Shown here: piece after piece, positions 23,231 through 33,722 of the stretch
How the letters are laid out: the number at the start of each line of letters is the position of its first letter
Numbering within the stretch: the first letter of the stretch is position 1
Assembly (NCBI GenBank): GCA_947683625.1
Contig: CANTUR010000793.1
Coordinates: 3,410,001 to 3,474,000, forward strand
Origin: Mallotus nudiflorus
Taxonomy: Eukaryota > Streptophyta > Magnoliopsida > Malpighiales > Euphorbiaceae
Length of the DNA stretch: 64,000 nucleotides
Direction of reading: 5' to 3'
The notes under the pieces: model-generated
The model's input: only the letters and a program-made list of their open reading frames with translations
The model's database searches: none
What the model was told of the DNA's origin: nothing
Position numbers and translations under genes: made by a program

Positions 23231-25516
23231 TGAAGGAATTAATTATGCTACTTAGATATCAAATGCTAAGTAGGGCAAATTTTAAAATTTTATTCAATAT
23301 AATCCTTGATCTCATCAAGAATTCCAATTCTCAAGATCCAATTTGCAATTTAACACATAACTAATATACATCAACATGTATAAATACAAAACTTAGGAAA
23401 TCTAAATTGCATAATACTTACAATTTCCCAAGTGTTTGATGTAGACCACAATTAATCTACTAAATGGTTGGCTTTTTTGATTCAACTCTTGAATTAACTC
23501 TTTAAGTCTACTAAATGTGAGACCTTCAGCTTAAAACACCAGAGATTCACTAATCACCTTCTTGCTTTGATTTTATTAGATCCAATTAGCCTATCTCAAT
23601 GACCCTTTGTAAACTTGCACTAACTTAATCTCCTTGCAAGAATACTAGAGGTTTTTGAGTATATGTTTTTTGCTTTTGTTTTTATCTTTACATAAAATTC
23701 TCAATTTTTCTAACCTTAAGAACATTTCTTAAGTTATCTATTTATATGTAGAGAAAACAAATCCTAATGATGTCATTACTTACATCATATGTACAACTTG
23801 CCATGCAAGTATAGAACTCTTTGATATCATCCATGATATCACATTACTTGCCATGCAAGTATAGAACTCTTGACATCATCCATGACATCACATTACTTGT
23901 CATACAAGTAAAAAATTGACATCATCCAAAACATTATATTAGTTGCCATGCAACTATAGAATTAACATCATCATAACATCATATTACTTGCCATACAAGT
24001 AAAGAATTGACATCATCCATTACATCATATTACTTGCTATGCAAGTATAGAATTAACATCATCCATGACATCATATTACATGCCATGTAAGTAAAGAATT
24101 GATATCATCCATGACATCATATTACTTGCCATGCAAGTATATAATTGACATCATCCATGACATTACATTACTTGCCATGCAACTTTCTCTACATTTTAGA
24201 TTAATCTTTGGTTCAAAACTCTTTTGGTCCTAGGCCTAAATAACTTAGGCCATTAATCTAAGTAACAACATATATATAATTAATTTAATACTTTAATTAA
24301 TATCTCATATTAATTAAGTATAAATTACTTATTAAACCCTTACTTGAATTAGATTTCATGATATGCTAGAATCATTGCTTAAAGCATGAATCCAATTCTA
24401 TTAATCTTAATTAATGGATTAAACTCTTCAATCAATAATTAGATTAATATAAGTGGTGATTTAGCAAAGCTCTATTAGGTGTGACTTACTAGGTTCATGT
24501 CTAATTGGTAATGAGAAGATAATATCAACATTTGATATTATTTGAAACTCCTTTCAAGTCTAAATATAAAAATCTCAATTATGCACATTTAGTTCTCATA
24601 AGTTGTGAGTGACCCCTAGCATCGATATCATAACTACCCAATTAGAAATGAATGCATGTATTAATTCACACAAACCCTTATAGTTATAATTACCATGCAC
24701 TAAAATCCTTTCATTAGAAGATCCCAATATAGCGTAGAGTCAAGGTTTAGTGAAACTCTAATAGTTATATCATATGACCTCATATTAAGTTCTATTCTTG
24801 ACAAAATATAACCAACACTGAAACTCTTTCAGTTTGTGTCATATTTGTCCTGGCCAGGAACTTATTAATCAATAAAGAACTTAGATAGCATAGGATCTTA
24901 TCTCGGTTCACCCCAGGCAATGAATCCCTTATTGGTAGAATACTCATCCCTACACTCAACTGACTAGAGCCACCACACACCATATACCCATATGTGATTA
25001 ACATAAGTATGTAAGCAATAACAAATCCTAACCACTCAAATGTGGATGACTATGTCACCTTAGGTCAAAGGACTATATGTAACATTATAACCTAAAAATT
25101 TTGATTGTTGACTATAAATGAATATCAATGCAATCACAAATCTAACATCACGTTCGATCCACCCATTACATGAGTATCCACATGTCTATTCTGATATCTC
25201 ATATCAAGTAGCATGAGACTCACTACCTCCCACTATTAGTATCACATACTAATCAAGGAAAATAGACAGAGGTGATAGTCTAATCAATATTACCTAAATA
25301 TTAATTATACTACTATGAACAATTTATAACATATATACTAAATAAATTTGTAACTCATATTATCAACTTTTGATAATAAATTTATTTAGCATAATGCTAA
25401 GGGTAAATACTCAAATAAACAAACAATTTATTTAAATGAATATTTTATTGCCATAGGGATAATTTACAATGTCATTATACATTTCAAGAATAGCACTAAG
25501 GCACATTATACTAATA
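23231..25516 (-). repeat. 3' LTR of the copia element
   Basis: 2286 bp. On the minus strand it starts TATTAGTATAATG (normal TGTTAG with one change), right after the polypurine tract AGTGGGAGAT, and ends GATTCCTTCA. The end 23231-23830 repeats at 30351-30952 with clear similarity (TTATGCTACTTAGA, AATGCTAAGTAGGG). It contains an internal minisatellite at 23810-24182. Confidence 0.8.
23810..24182. repeat. 46-bp minisatellite in the copia LTR
   Basis: About eight to nine copies of a unit reading roughly 'tagaattgacatcatccatgacatcatattacttgccatgcaagta'. Neighbouring units alternate between TATAGAATTAACA and TAAAGAATTGACA, which suggests the array grew by doubling a two-unit block. The truncated LTR at 30351-30952 ends inside the first unit. 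Confidence 0.85.
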
Positions 25517-25539
25517 ATCTCCCACTAGCACTAGCGCTA

Positions 25540-25966
25540 TTCACTATAATATTTAAGACCCACCTTCTCAAGATGACGGTCTAACTGTAACTGAGTGAGC
25601 ACCTTGGTTAGTGGATCAGCCACATTATAAGCCGAAGCTACCTTTTGCATAATGATGTCACCTTTTCTAATAAGTTCTCTGATAATATGGAAATGCCTTA
25701 CTATATTTTTTAGATTTTTGGTGAGACCTTGGTTCCTTTGCTAAAGTAATGGCTCCATTATTTTCATAATAGAAAAGAATTAAGGACTCAATGAAAGGAA
25801 TAACTTCTAGTTCAGTAATGAACTTCTTAATCCAAATAGCTTCTTTAGTGGCATTTGATGCAGCTATATATTTAGTTTCTATAGTGGAATCAACAGTGAA
25901 ACCTTACTTGGAACTCTTCCAACTCATTGTACCACCACTATAGGTAAAAAAAACCCATAAATAAAC
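25540..25966 (-). pseudogene. Copia RNase H remnant
   Basis: Minus-strand reading gives GFADSNFQSDNDDR (next to the RT end), then a segment equivalent to SWKSSKQ, then STIETKYIAASNATKEAIWI (about 25880-25820, the family S-T-x-E-A-E-Y-I-A motif) and further match to about 25560. Stops and shifts are frequent. Confidence 0.7.
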
Positions 25967-26900
25967 TATCTATCATCGTTATCTGATTGAAAATTAGAAT
26001 CTGCGAAACCATCTATCTGTATATCACCTCCTTCATAAGTTAAAACCAAATCTTGAATGCCAAGAATATAGGTAGCTTCCCCTAAGTCTTTAATGGAGAA
26101 AGATTTATATAACCATAGTTTTATGTTTATAAGCATGCCAACATCATTCCCAATTAATAAAATATCATCCACATATAATTCTAGGAAAGCAAGTTGGCTC
26201 TCACTAACCTTTTTGTACATATAAGGCTCATCTTCATTTTTTATAAAATCAAATGATCATATGGCTTCATAAAAATGATGATTCTAACTCCTTGAAGCTT
26301 GATTTAGACCATAAATAGATCAATTAAGCTTGCACACTTTGGAACATCTCTTAGATTCATAACCTTTAGGTTGTTCCATCTAAATCTCTTCCTCAACATA
26401 ACTATTGAGAAAAGCAGTTTTGACATCCATTTTCCAAATCTTATAGCTATAGTGTGCAGTAATGGCAAGAAGTATCCAAATGAATTTAAGCATGGCTACT
26501 AGCGAGAAGGTCTCCTCATAGTCAACCTTTTGCCTTTGGCGAAACCCTTTCATTATAAGCCTTGCTTTGTAGGTATCAACCTTTCCATCTACACTAATAT
26601 TTCTCTTAAAGATCCATTTACAACCTCTAGGTGCGATACCTTTAAGTAGATCAACAAGTGTCCAGACTTAGTTTGCATACATGGAATCCATTTCAGATTT
26701 CATTGCTTCAAGCCATTTAGAAGAATCTTTATCTGATAAAGCCTCTTCAAATGTTGTAGGATCATCATCATGATTATCTTCTTTATGCATATGCAGCTCT
26801 TGCATATCATGTAGAAAATCGTATATCTCTGGTGGATGAGATACCTACCTAACTTTTTAGGAGTTGATATGATGATATTTTCAGTGGGATTAGACTCTTA
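25967..26900 (-). pseudogene. Copia reverse transcriptase, with an internal deletion
   Basis: RT with KMDVKTAFLN at about 26430, EQPKGYE at about 26370, and the catalytic box ELYVDDILLIGND at 26180-26140, intact. Immediately after ATYILGI (about 26065) the protein jumps to a sequence that normally lies about 80 residues further on, near the RNase H start (YEGGDIQIDGFADSNF), so an in-frame deletion of the RT thumb/connection is likely. Upstream part 26600-26900 is a poorly conserved linker. Confidence 0.8.
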
Positions 26901-27199
26901 GGATTAATGTATATCCATTTGATCAATTTGATTGGCATCATTAGAAGACTCTTCTTCTATTGCTATCTTCTTTCCTTTACCACTTCTTGAAGAAACTCTT
27001 TCTTAAGAAATATGACATTGCTGCTTACAGCAATAACTTGCTTGGTAGGAAGATAGAAATAATATCCTAAACTGTCTTTAGGCTATCCAATAAATCTACC
27101 TTGAACTAACCTTGCATATAATTTGTCTACTTTTAACCTTTTAATGTAGGCTAAGCATCCCTAAATCTTAGCATGCTTAAGACTTGGTGCCTTACCATG

Positions 27200-27892
27200 C
27201 CATATCTCTTATGGTGTGGTAGAAACAGGCTTAGATGGAAAACAGTTTTTAATATGTAAATGGCAGTTTGCAATGCAAAACCCTAAAAGAAAGTAGGCAA
27301 ATTTGTATAACTTATCATTGATCGAACTATATCTAATAGAGTTTGATTCCTCCTTTTGGACACAATATTGAGTTGAGGTGTTCCGAGTGGAGTTAGTTGT
27401 GATATAATGCCATGTTCCTTAAGGAACTCCACAAACTGAGTACTTAAGTATTCACCTCCTCGATCTGATCAAAGGATTTTAAAATTTTCCCTATTTGGTT
27501 CTTTACTTGGACTTTGAATTCCTTGAAATTTTCAAAGGATTCACTTTTATATTTCATCAAATACAAGTGTCCAAACCTTGATAGATCATTTATGAAGGTA
27601 ATGAAGTAGTAGAACCCGCCTTTTGCCATTTGGTTGAATAGCCCACATACATTACTATGTATAATTCTAAAATTTCTTTAGCTCTTTCCATTTGTCCAAC
27701 AAATGGTGACTGAGTCATCTTGCCTTGGATACAAGCCTCACAAGTCAAATTGGATGTAGATTTAAGATTACTCAAGATTTCCATCCTTTCTAACTTTGTG
27801 ATTTTGTCATCCGTAATGTGACCTAAACATAAGTGCCATAGATATTTTGAATTAGAGGCATTATCAATTAGCATTGTATTCACAATATTCAT
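27200..27892 (-). pseudogene. Copia GAG-pre-integrase and integrase start
   Basis: GAG-pre-integrase/zinc region: YLWHLCLGHITDDKI (H-x-x-x-H type, 27840-27796), then LTCEACIQGKM (C-x2-C). Integrase core starts with GGFYYFITFINDLSRFGHLY (family Y-F-V-T-F-I-D-D-Y-S-R), where the second Asp of DD is replaced by Asn. The rest towards 27200 is broken. Confidence 0.75.
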
Positions 27893-28190
27893 AACCTTTT
27901 CTAGTCAAACTAGAAATAGAGATGATGTTCTTATAAGCATTAGGTACATATAAAACATTGTCCAACAACAAAACATGGTTATACAAGTTAATGGAGGTGG
28001 TTCCTACAGCTTTAGTAGAAAAACTTGCTCTATCTCCAAGTTTAAGAGTCACCTCATTGGACCCTAACCTTCTTTCACTTGCTAGATCATGCAAGGAAGA
28101 ACATATATGAGAACTAGCACTGGTATCCAATACCCATGCATTAGATGAGCTCTTAGAACATTTAGAAAAAAATAAATTAGAGAAAGTCTC
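27893..28190 (-). pseudogene. Copia aspartic protease
   Basis: AWVLDTSASSHICSSLHDL at about 28130 corresponds to the plant copia protease motif W-x-x-D-S/T-G-A-S-x-H; the Gly of D-T-G is Ser here, which should kill activity. NVLYVPNAYKNIISISSLTR at about 27955 is the conserved end of the domain. Confidence 0.8.
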
Positions 28191-29095
28191 ACCTTCTCTA
28201 ATCTTGTCCTCTCCTTTTAGTTTGAAGAGACTTAAGGAACTTTGGACAATTTCTGTTTGAATGTCCCTCTCCATCACAAAAGAAACATTTTCCCTTGTTG
28301 GTGTTCTTAACCTTCTTTTTGCCTTTATTCTTTCTTACACCTCCCAAAGCTTTAGGAACTTTTCCCCTAGCTTTCTTACTTTTATTACCTTTACTCTTCT
28401 TATTCCTACTAGAAGAGGCAACCAAAGCCACATCCTTCCCTTTCTTATTGTGAATAGCCTTTTGGGCCATTACAAGTATGTTTAAAAGTTCTGTAAGGGT
28501 ACACTCAATCTTATTCATATGGAAATTTGCAATAGATTGCACAAATGAGTCCGAAAGGGATTGTAAGATCAATCAATGGAATGAATTTAAGCATCCATTG
28601 TGAAATTTAGACTCTCAAGTTCCTCAATGGAATGAATCATACAATGCTTGTATGCTCTAACATCATCACCTTCCTTCATTTTAGCATGAAAAAGCCATTT
28701 AGATATCTTATAGCTAGCGGTCCTACTTTGTTCACCAAACAACTAATGTAGGTAAAGTAGGATTTCCCTTGCATTAGTGTACTTCTCATATTGCCTATGA
28801 ATTTCATTACTCATAGGAGCCCACATAATGCAATGTGCTTGCATATCATCATCTTTCCATTTTTCAAGAGTGTCATGTTCCTCTTAGGAAACATTAGGTG
28901 GAAGGGGTCCAGGAGGACTTTGTTCCAAAACATATAATATGTGTTCAGAGGCTAAAACAACTTTTAGATTACAAAGCCAATCAACAAGATTAGGCCCAAC
29001 AAGTCTATTATTATCAAGAATGATGCTTAATAGGTTTTAAGATCTCATATTATCAAATTTTTGCAAAAGCATAACAAAATTGATTAGTTCCATGA
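28191..29095 (-). pseudogene. Copia Gag with CCHC zinc knuckle
   Basis: Reads from MELINFVMLLQKFDNM (ATG near 29094) through an UBN2-type Gag (MWAPMSNEIHRQYEKYTNAR) to a lysine-rich tail and a zinc knuckle CFFCDGEGHSNRNC (C-x2-C-x4-H-x4-C) at about 28290-28245. The 124-codon stretch 28572-28198 is open; upstream there are a few stops (about 29035, 28885, 28743, 28573). Confidence 0.85.
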
Positions 29096-29219
29096 CATTA
29101 TAATAATACCATTAGATTTAGTCTTTAATTGTAATGGCCTCTCACTAACTTGGCAAATTCTACACTTCCAAAGTAGAAAATGTAAATCCCTTGTTGGATG
29201 GATTTCTGGTGGATGATGA

Positions 29220-29560
29220 AGTTTTTAATGAGTTACTAATATTCCTTAGGTACACATTGCCATTCTTGGAATATTAGTTCTTATTAAGTGAACAACTCTT
29301 ATTCATCACATCTCATATGAGATATCATCAATGTAGTTCCTAATGTTATAGGCCTTAGGTACATATTGTCGTTCTTGTCCTTTGGCATTAGTTAGGTCCA
29401 CACTATTGGATTAATGAAATGTATAAACTTGAACACTACATACCTTAGGTACACCTATTTGCCATTCTTGGCATATGGTGTGTTTATACGCCCACAACAT
29501 CTCATGCTTAACAATAACACTACTTGAATCTCTTAGACCTTATGCACACCCTTATATATC
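29220..29560. repeat. Degenerate repeats in the copia leader
   Basis: Three or four loose copies of a segment containing 'ccttaggtacacattgccattcttgg' (29248, 29348, 29448 regions), spaced by about 100 bp, between Gag and the 5' LTR. 29561-30330 is AT-rich leader with ATTAATTATAAT repeats at 30130-30215 and no gene. Confidence 0.6.
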
Positions 29561-30336
29561 CATAGTCGATGCACATAATCCTAAAACCATGCAAGTTATT
29601 GCTCTAATGGAGAGCCTAGACCTAAATTTGCTTTAAAGATTTTTAGGTCTTTAATTTTAGGTCTCACTTTGCACATTAGCCATTTTTCATTACATACATC
29701 ACTTATATACATACATATCACATATGTATTTAGCATTCTTCAACATATAAATCACATATATACATAAAACATGCAAAATGCATGCACAAATGAGGAGTGA
29801 TAATGGGCCTTTCTTAAGCCTATTCTAACTTTTAGAATAAAATGGGCCTTGTCTTCTTAGGCTTTGACACTATGGGCTTAAGAATAGCCTTGAGCATCAT
29901 CATTATCATGGACCTCCATCTTGAAAACTTCAATCTTCTTATCGTAACTCTTATGATATACATTCAATCCTTGGTATACTAAGGAGAAAATTACATCCTA
30001 GTTCTATATAATTAACGTTTAATTGCACATCAAATAATAAAATTAATTATTATTACAAATATAAGGATATAATCTTAGTCCATAATCACTTCTTGCATAT
30101 AATGATCAATTTGTAAAATTAAACAGAACATGGATCAATTAATTATAATCACAACACTTGTAATTATCAATTAATTATAATCTTAACACTTGTAATTATC
30201 AATTAATTATAAATTAATAATAACATATATTATTATCAATATTATCATTAATAATTTAATATTTCATATTAAATTTAATAAATTATTTAATAAAATATAT
30301 TATTATTAATTTAGCATGTGTAAAATGCAATAAGAC

Positions 30337-30350
30337 GCTCTGATACCAAT
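30337..30350 (-). other. tRNA-iMet primer-binding site of the copia element
   Basis: Minus strand ATTGGTATCAGAGC, a perfect TGGTATCAGAGC site two bases from the LTR end at 30351. It fixes the element's orientation and the LTR boundary. Confidence 0.9.
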
Positions 30351-30952
30351 TGAAGGAATCGATTATGCTACTTAGACATCAAATGCTAAGTAGGGTAAAT
30401 TTTAAAATTTTGCTCAAACATAACCCTTGATCTCATCAAGAATTCCAATTTCCAAGATCTAATTTGCAATTTAACACATAGCTAATATACATTAACATGT
30501 ATAAATACAAAGCTTAGAAAATCTAAATTGCAGAATATTTACAATTTCTTAAGTGTTTAATGTAGACCATAATTAATCTACTAAATGGTTAGCTCATTTG
30601 ATTCAACTCTTGAATAAACTCTTTAAGTCTCCCAAATGTGAGACCTCTAGCTTAAAACACCAAAGATTCACTAATCACCTTCTTACTTTAATTTAGTTAG
30701 ATGCAAGTAGCCTTTCTCAATGACCTTTTGTAAACTTGCACTAACTTAATCTCTTTGCAAGAATGCTAGAGTTTTTTGAGTATATGTTATTTGCTTTTGT
30801 TTTTGTGTCTCTACACAAAATTCTCAATTTCTCTAACCTTAAAAACATTTCTTAAGTTATCTATTTATATGTAGAGAAAAGAAATCCTGATGATGTCATT
30901 GCTTACATCACATGTGCAATTTGCCATGCAAGTATAGAACTTTTTGACATCA
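30351..30952 (-). repeat. 5' LTR of the copia element, truncated
   Basis: 602 bp matching 23231-23830 of the full LTR; the U3 side (about 1.7 kb) is missing and the break lies inside the 46-bp minisatellite unit (TTTTTGACATCA). The following bases AAACAAGCATCC belong to the host element. Confidence 0.8.
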
Positions 30953-32260
30953 AAACAAGCATCCACAAATCCTTAAGCCACCTCAGCATGCTACGTCAAG
31001 GCCTGATTATATATGAGCAAAGGAAGCAGTGCCTCAGCAATAGCTCAGTAAGCCATATAGATCTCTCAAGATAAATAGCAATAGCAAATCACTCGTACTC
31101 GAAGGGTTTGGGAAGATAATAACACTCAGCAAATAAAACAAAAAGCAACAAGCCAGCTACTTTGCTGAGATAAGACTATCATCATACAGAGTCTACATGA
31201 AAGAAATAAAACTCCATGTAATGAACAAGATAAGGGTAGCAAGACTTCATAGGTATGATCACCCTAAGCAAATCCATCATAAGACGCCTCCTTGCCAGGG
31301 TAGTAGAACACTCCTCCTCATTGAAAGGAACAAGCTCTCTAGAAAAGCTCAAGCCTGTGATAACAACAAAATCCAAAAGGGTAATAGTCATCTCCCTAAC
31401 AGGTAAATGGAAAGTATGTGTCATGTCCATCCACTGCTTTATCAACGCATACATGGCAATCTGACTTGACACATACAAGTCATAAGATAATGCAGTAATG
31501 ACACCATCAAAACCCTTCTCGGTGATCATATACTTCACACACATTAGGAGACCCTGATAATACATGTTGACTCTGTTGAAACTACTAAGCAACACAATAA
31601 CATATGTACAAGGCTACAAATAAAAGGTACGCTATCAAACATTTGCACAACTACTAAATACTAACACATCTCTCTCTCTATCATTTAACAAGATCACTAA
31701 CAAAAGCCAAAAAGTAAAGCATTATGGCAAGCACTAGTAGACAATCATAAAAAGAAAATAAAGCAAGAGCTATCAGCCATCAACATTCACAATAAAGCTA
31801 TGACTTAATACACAGTTACAGCAAGAGCTATAAGAACCTCACACAGTAAAGTAAATAATAAAGCAGCCAATGAACAAGCTTCAAAAAATAAAGGCAAAGA
31901 AGCACCTACCTCATGATGATGGCACACCCAAGCATGAGTCTTTAAGCTATAAACAACAGGGATTAGATCTCCATGAGAAAGCCTGGGTGGTTAAGAACTT
32001 GTGGCACCAGATGTGCTAGTCCTTGCAGCAGACGTCTTAGCTCCAGTGGCTTTGTAAAATCACCCTTACCATCAACATTAACAAAAATATCCTCCAGACC
32101 CTTAGGAATGTTGGGAAACTCCATTTTATTTAGAAGAAAATGGAAGTACAAAAGAAAAAATAAAGCAAATAGCACTCGAAACACAAAAAGGGTCAGGAAA
32201 GGTCGAAAAACACTCAAAGAAGTTCAGGCAAAGCCTCCCAAGACCTCCAAAACAACCATC
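30953..32260 (-). pseudogene. Antisense ORF of family A, plant-mobile-domain part
   Basis: Minus-strand accessory gene of the Tat element. A first part at about 32125-31967 reads MEFPNIPKGLEDIFVNVDG. The long open part 31595-31182 carries a plant mobile domain (PMD/aminotransferase-like) signature: ALIKQWMDMTHTFHLPVREM followed by TITLLDFVVITGLSF, then FNEEECS. A further exon at about 31060-30953 corresponds to the 'LSRYYWGTITFVHMY' region of the next copy and is cut by the copia element. PMD proteins are known both as host silencing factors (MAIL1/MAIN type) and as passengers of Ty3/gypsy elements. Function here unknown; stops present. Confidence 0.6.
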
Positions 32261-32639
32261 TAAATAGGCCTAAAGGAGAGGAAGCATGTGACCATGCATT
32301 AGGCAAGTGACTATGTGTAGTCATGCATACTCCCCCATTCTATGCGCTCTTCTATGGTTTTACGTGCACTTTAAGACTTTGCACACTCATTTATACGGTC
32401 CTAAACTTCCATTTGAGCATAAGACATGTACAAAACTCATATAAAAGTACACTGATGTGGACTCCATCTGCCTAAAGACGTTGCACACTCACCATTTTCT
32501 TCAAAAAAATAAACATCTTACAAAAGAAGAAGAGCAAGGAAAATTCACTGTAAGGATATTTTACTCCAAATCATCAAAATAACATCCTTAACATAACAAA
32601 TAACAACATCATCACTTCCTCATTACTACATCACTACTA

Positions 32640-33475
32640 TATCATTACTGCATCATCATTGCATCATCACTACTACCTCATTGATATTGCTTAGAAGCAC
32701 TCTTACATTGCTTAGAAGCACTTCCACTGCTTAGAAACACTCTCATATTGCTTAAAAGCACTTTCACTACTTAGAAGCACTCTCATTTGCTTAGAAGCTC
32801 TTTCACTACTTAGAAGCATCTTCTCATTACTTAAAAGCACTTTCATTGCTTAGAAGCACTCACACATTGCTTAGAAGCACTCACTCATTGCTTAGAGAAG
32901 GACTTTCATTGCTTAGAAGCATCTTCTCATTGCTTAAAAGCACTTTCACTACTTAGAAGCATCCTCGCATTGCTTAGGAGCATCCACACTACTTAGGAGC
33001 ATTCTCATTTATGTAGTAGCATCTTCTCATTGCTTAAAAGCACTTTCACTGCTTAGAAGCATCCTCACATTGCTTAGGAGCATCCACACTACTTAGGAGC
33101 ATTCTTATTTATGTAGTAGCATCTTCATTCATGTGACTCCTAAGAAGGTTATAATCACATGTTCATTTTGCGTGACACCTAACAAGGTTATAGTTGTATG
33201 TTCATTTGCATGACACCTAAGAAGGTTATAATTGCATTTTTATTACTTAGTTGCATCCTCATTTCGTGTGACACCTAAGAAGGTTACAATTGCATGTTCA
33301 TTCACATAAACCTAAAAAGGTTATAGTCATATCTTTTTTTGCTTAGTAGCATCCTCAATTCAGATGACACCTAAGAAGCTTACAATTGCATGTTCATTTG
33401 CATGACACCTTAAAAGGTTACAATCACATGTTCATTCGTGCGACACTTAAAAAGGTTATAGCTGCATAAATCCCA
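32640..33475. repeat. Two tandem repeat arrays in the family A 3' UTR
   Basis: 32680-33125: about 20 copies of a 20-25-bp unit 'cattgcttagaagcactctca', with longer composite blocks (a roughly 114-bp block repeats at 32905-33010 and 33020-33125). 33130-33475: about seven copies of a 40-50-bp unit 'gacacctaagaaggttataattgcatgttcatt'. Hypervariable tandem repeats next to the 3' LTR are a known trait of Tat/Ogre elements and have been proposed as seeds of satellite DNA. Confidence 0.85.
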
Positions 33476-33722
33476 ATGCAATTTGCATGAATCACAAGCT
33501 TGCATATGTCCTAAATAGCACCTTGCATCATATCCAAGTTATATAACAACAACAATAAATAAAACACAATAATAGTAGTCAAATCTTAACAAGATATCTA
33601 AAGACAACCCATAGGTAAGTGCCTCTCTCCCTACTAAAACATTTTTTTCATCTTTGTATTTGCTTTATATATATTGACACTAATGCTAGGTGGCTATGTA
33701 ACATAAGTGAAGTAGGGGCAAC
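33476..33722 (+). other. 3' end of family A internal region with polypurine tract
   Basis: No gene. The last bases GAAGTAGGGGCAACTAT form a purine-rich tract ending at the LTR start (33723), equivalent to AAGGGGCCAAACTATGG before the family B LTR. Confidence 0.55.

Larger units (their letters stand above)
23231..30952 (-). mobile_element. Ty1/copia retrotransposon on the minus strand, decayed
   Basis: Inserted in the antisense ORF of family A: flanks CGCGAACA (23223-23230) and AAACAAGCATCC (30953 on) join to give the uninterrupted GAACAAGCATCC seen at about 37128. Order on the minus strand: truncated 5' LTR (30952-30351), primer site, leader, gag, protease, integrase, RT, RNase H, polypurine tract, full 3' LTR (25516-23231). 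PR-INT-RT-RH order identifies copia. Many stops and a deletion in RT make it inactive. The possible target duplication is GAACA/AAACA. Confidence 0.88.

Noticed and set aside
32680..33125. CRISPR-like array of short repeats
   Set aside because: Units abut without unique spacers, and the context is the 3' UTR of a plant retrotransposon; this is an ordinary tandem repeat.
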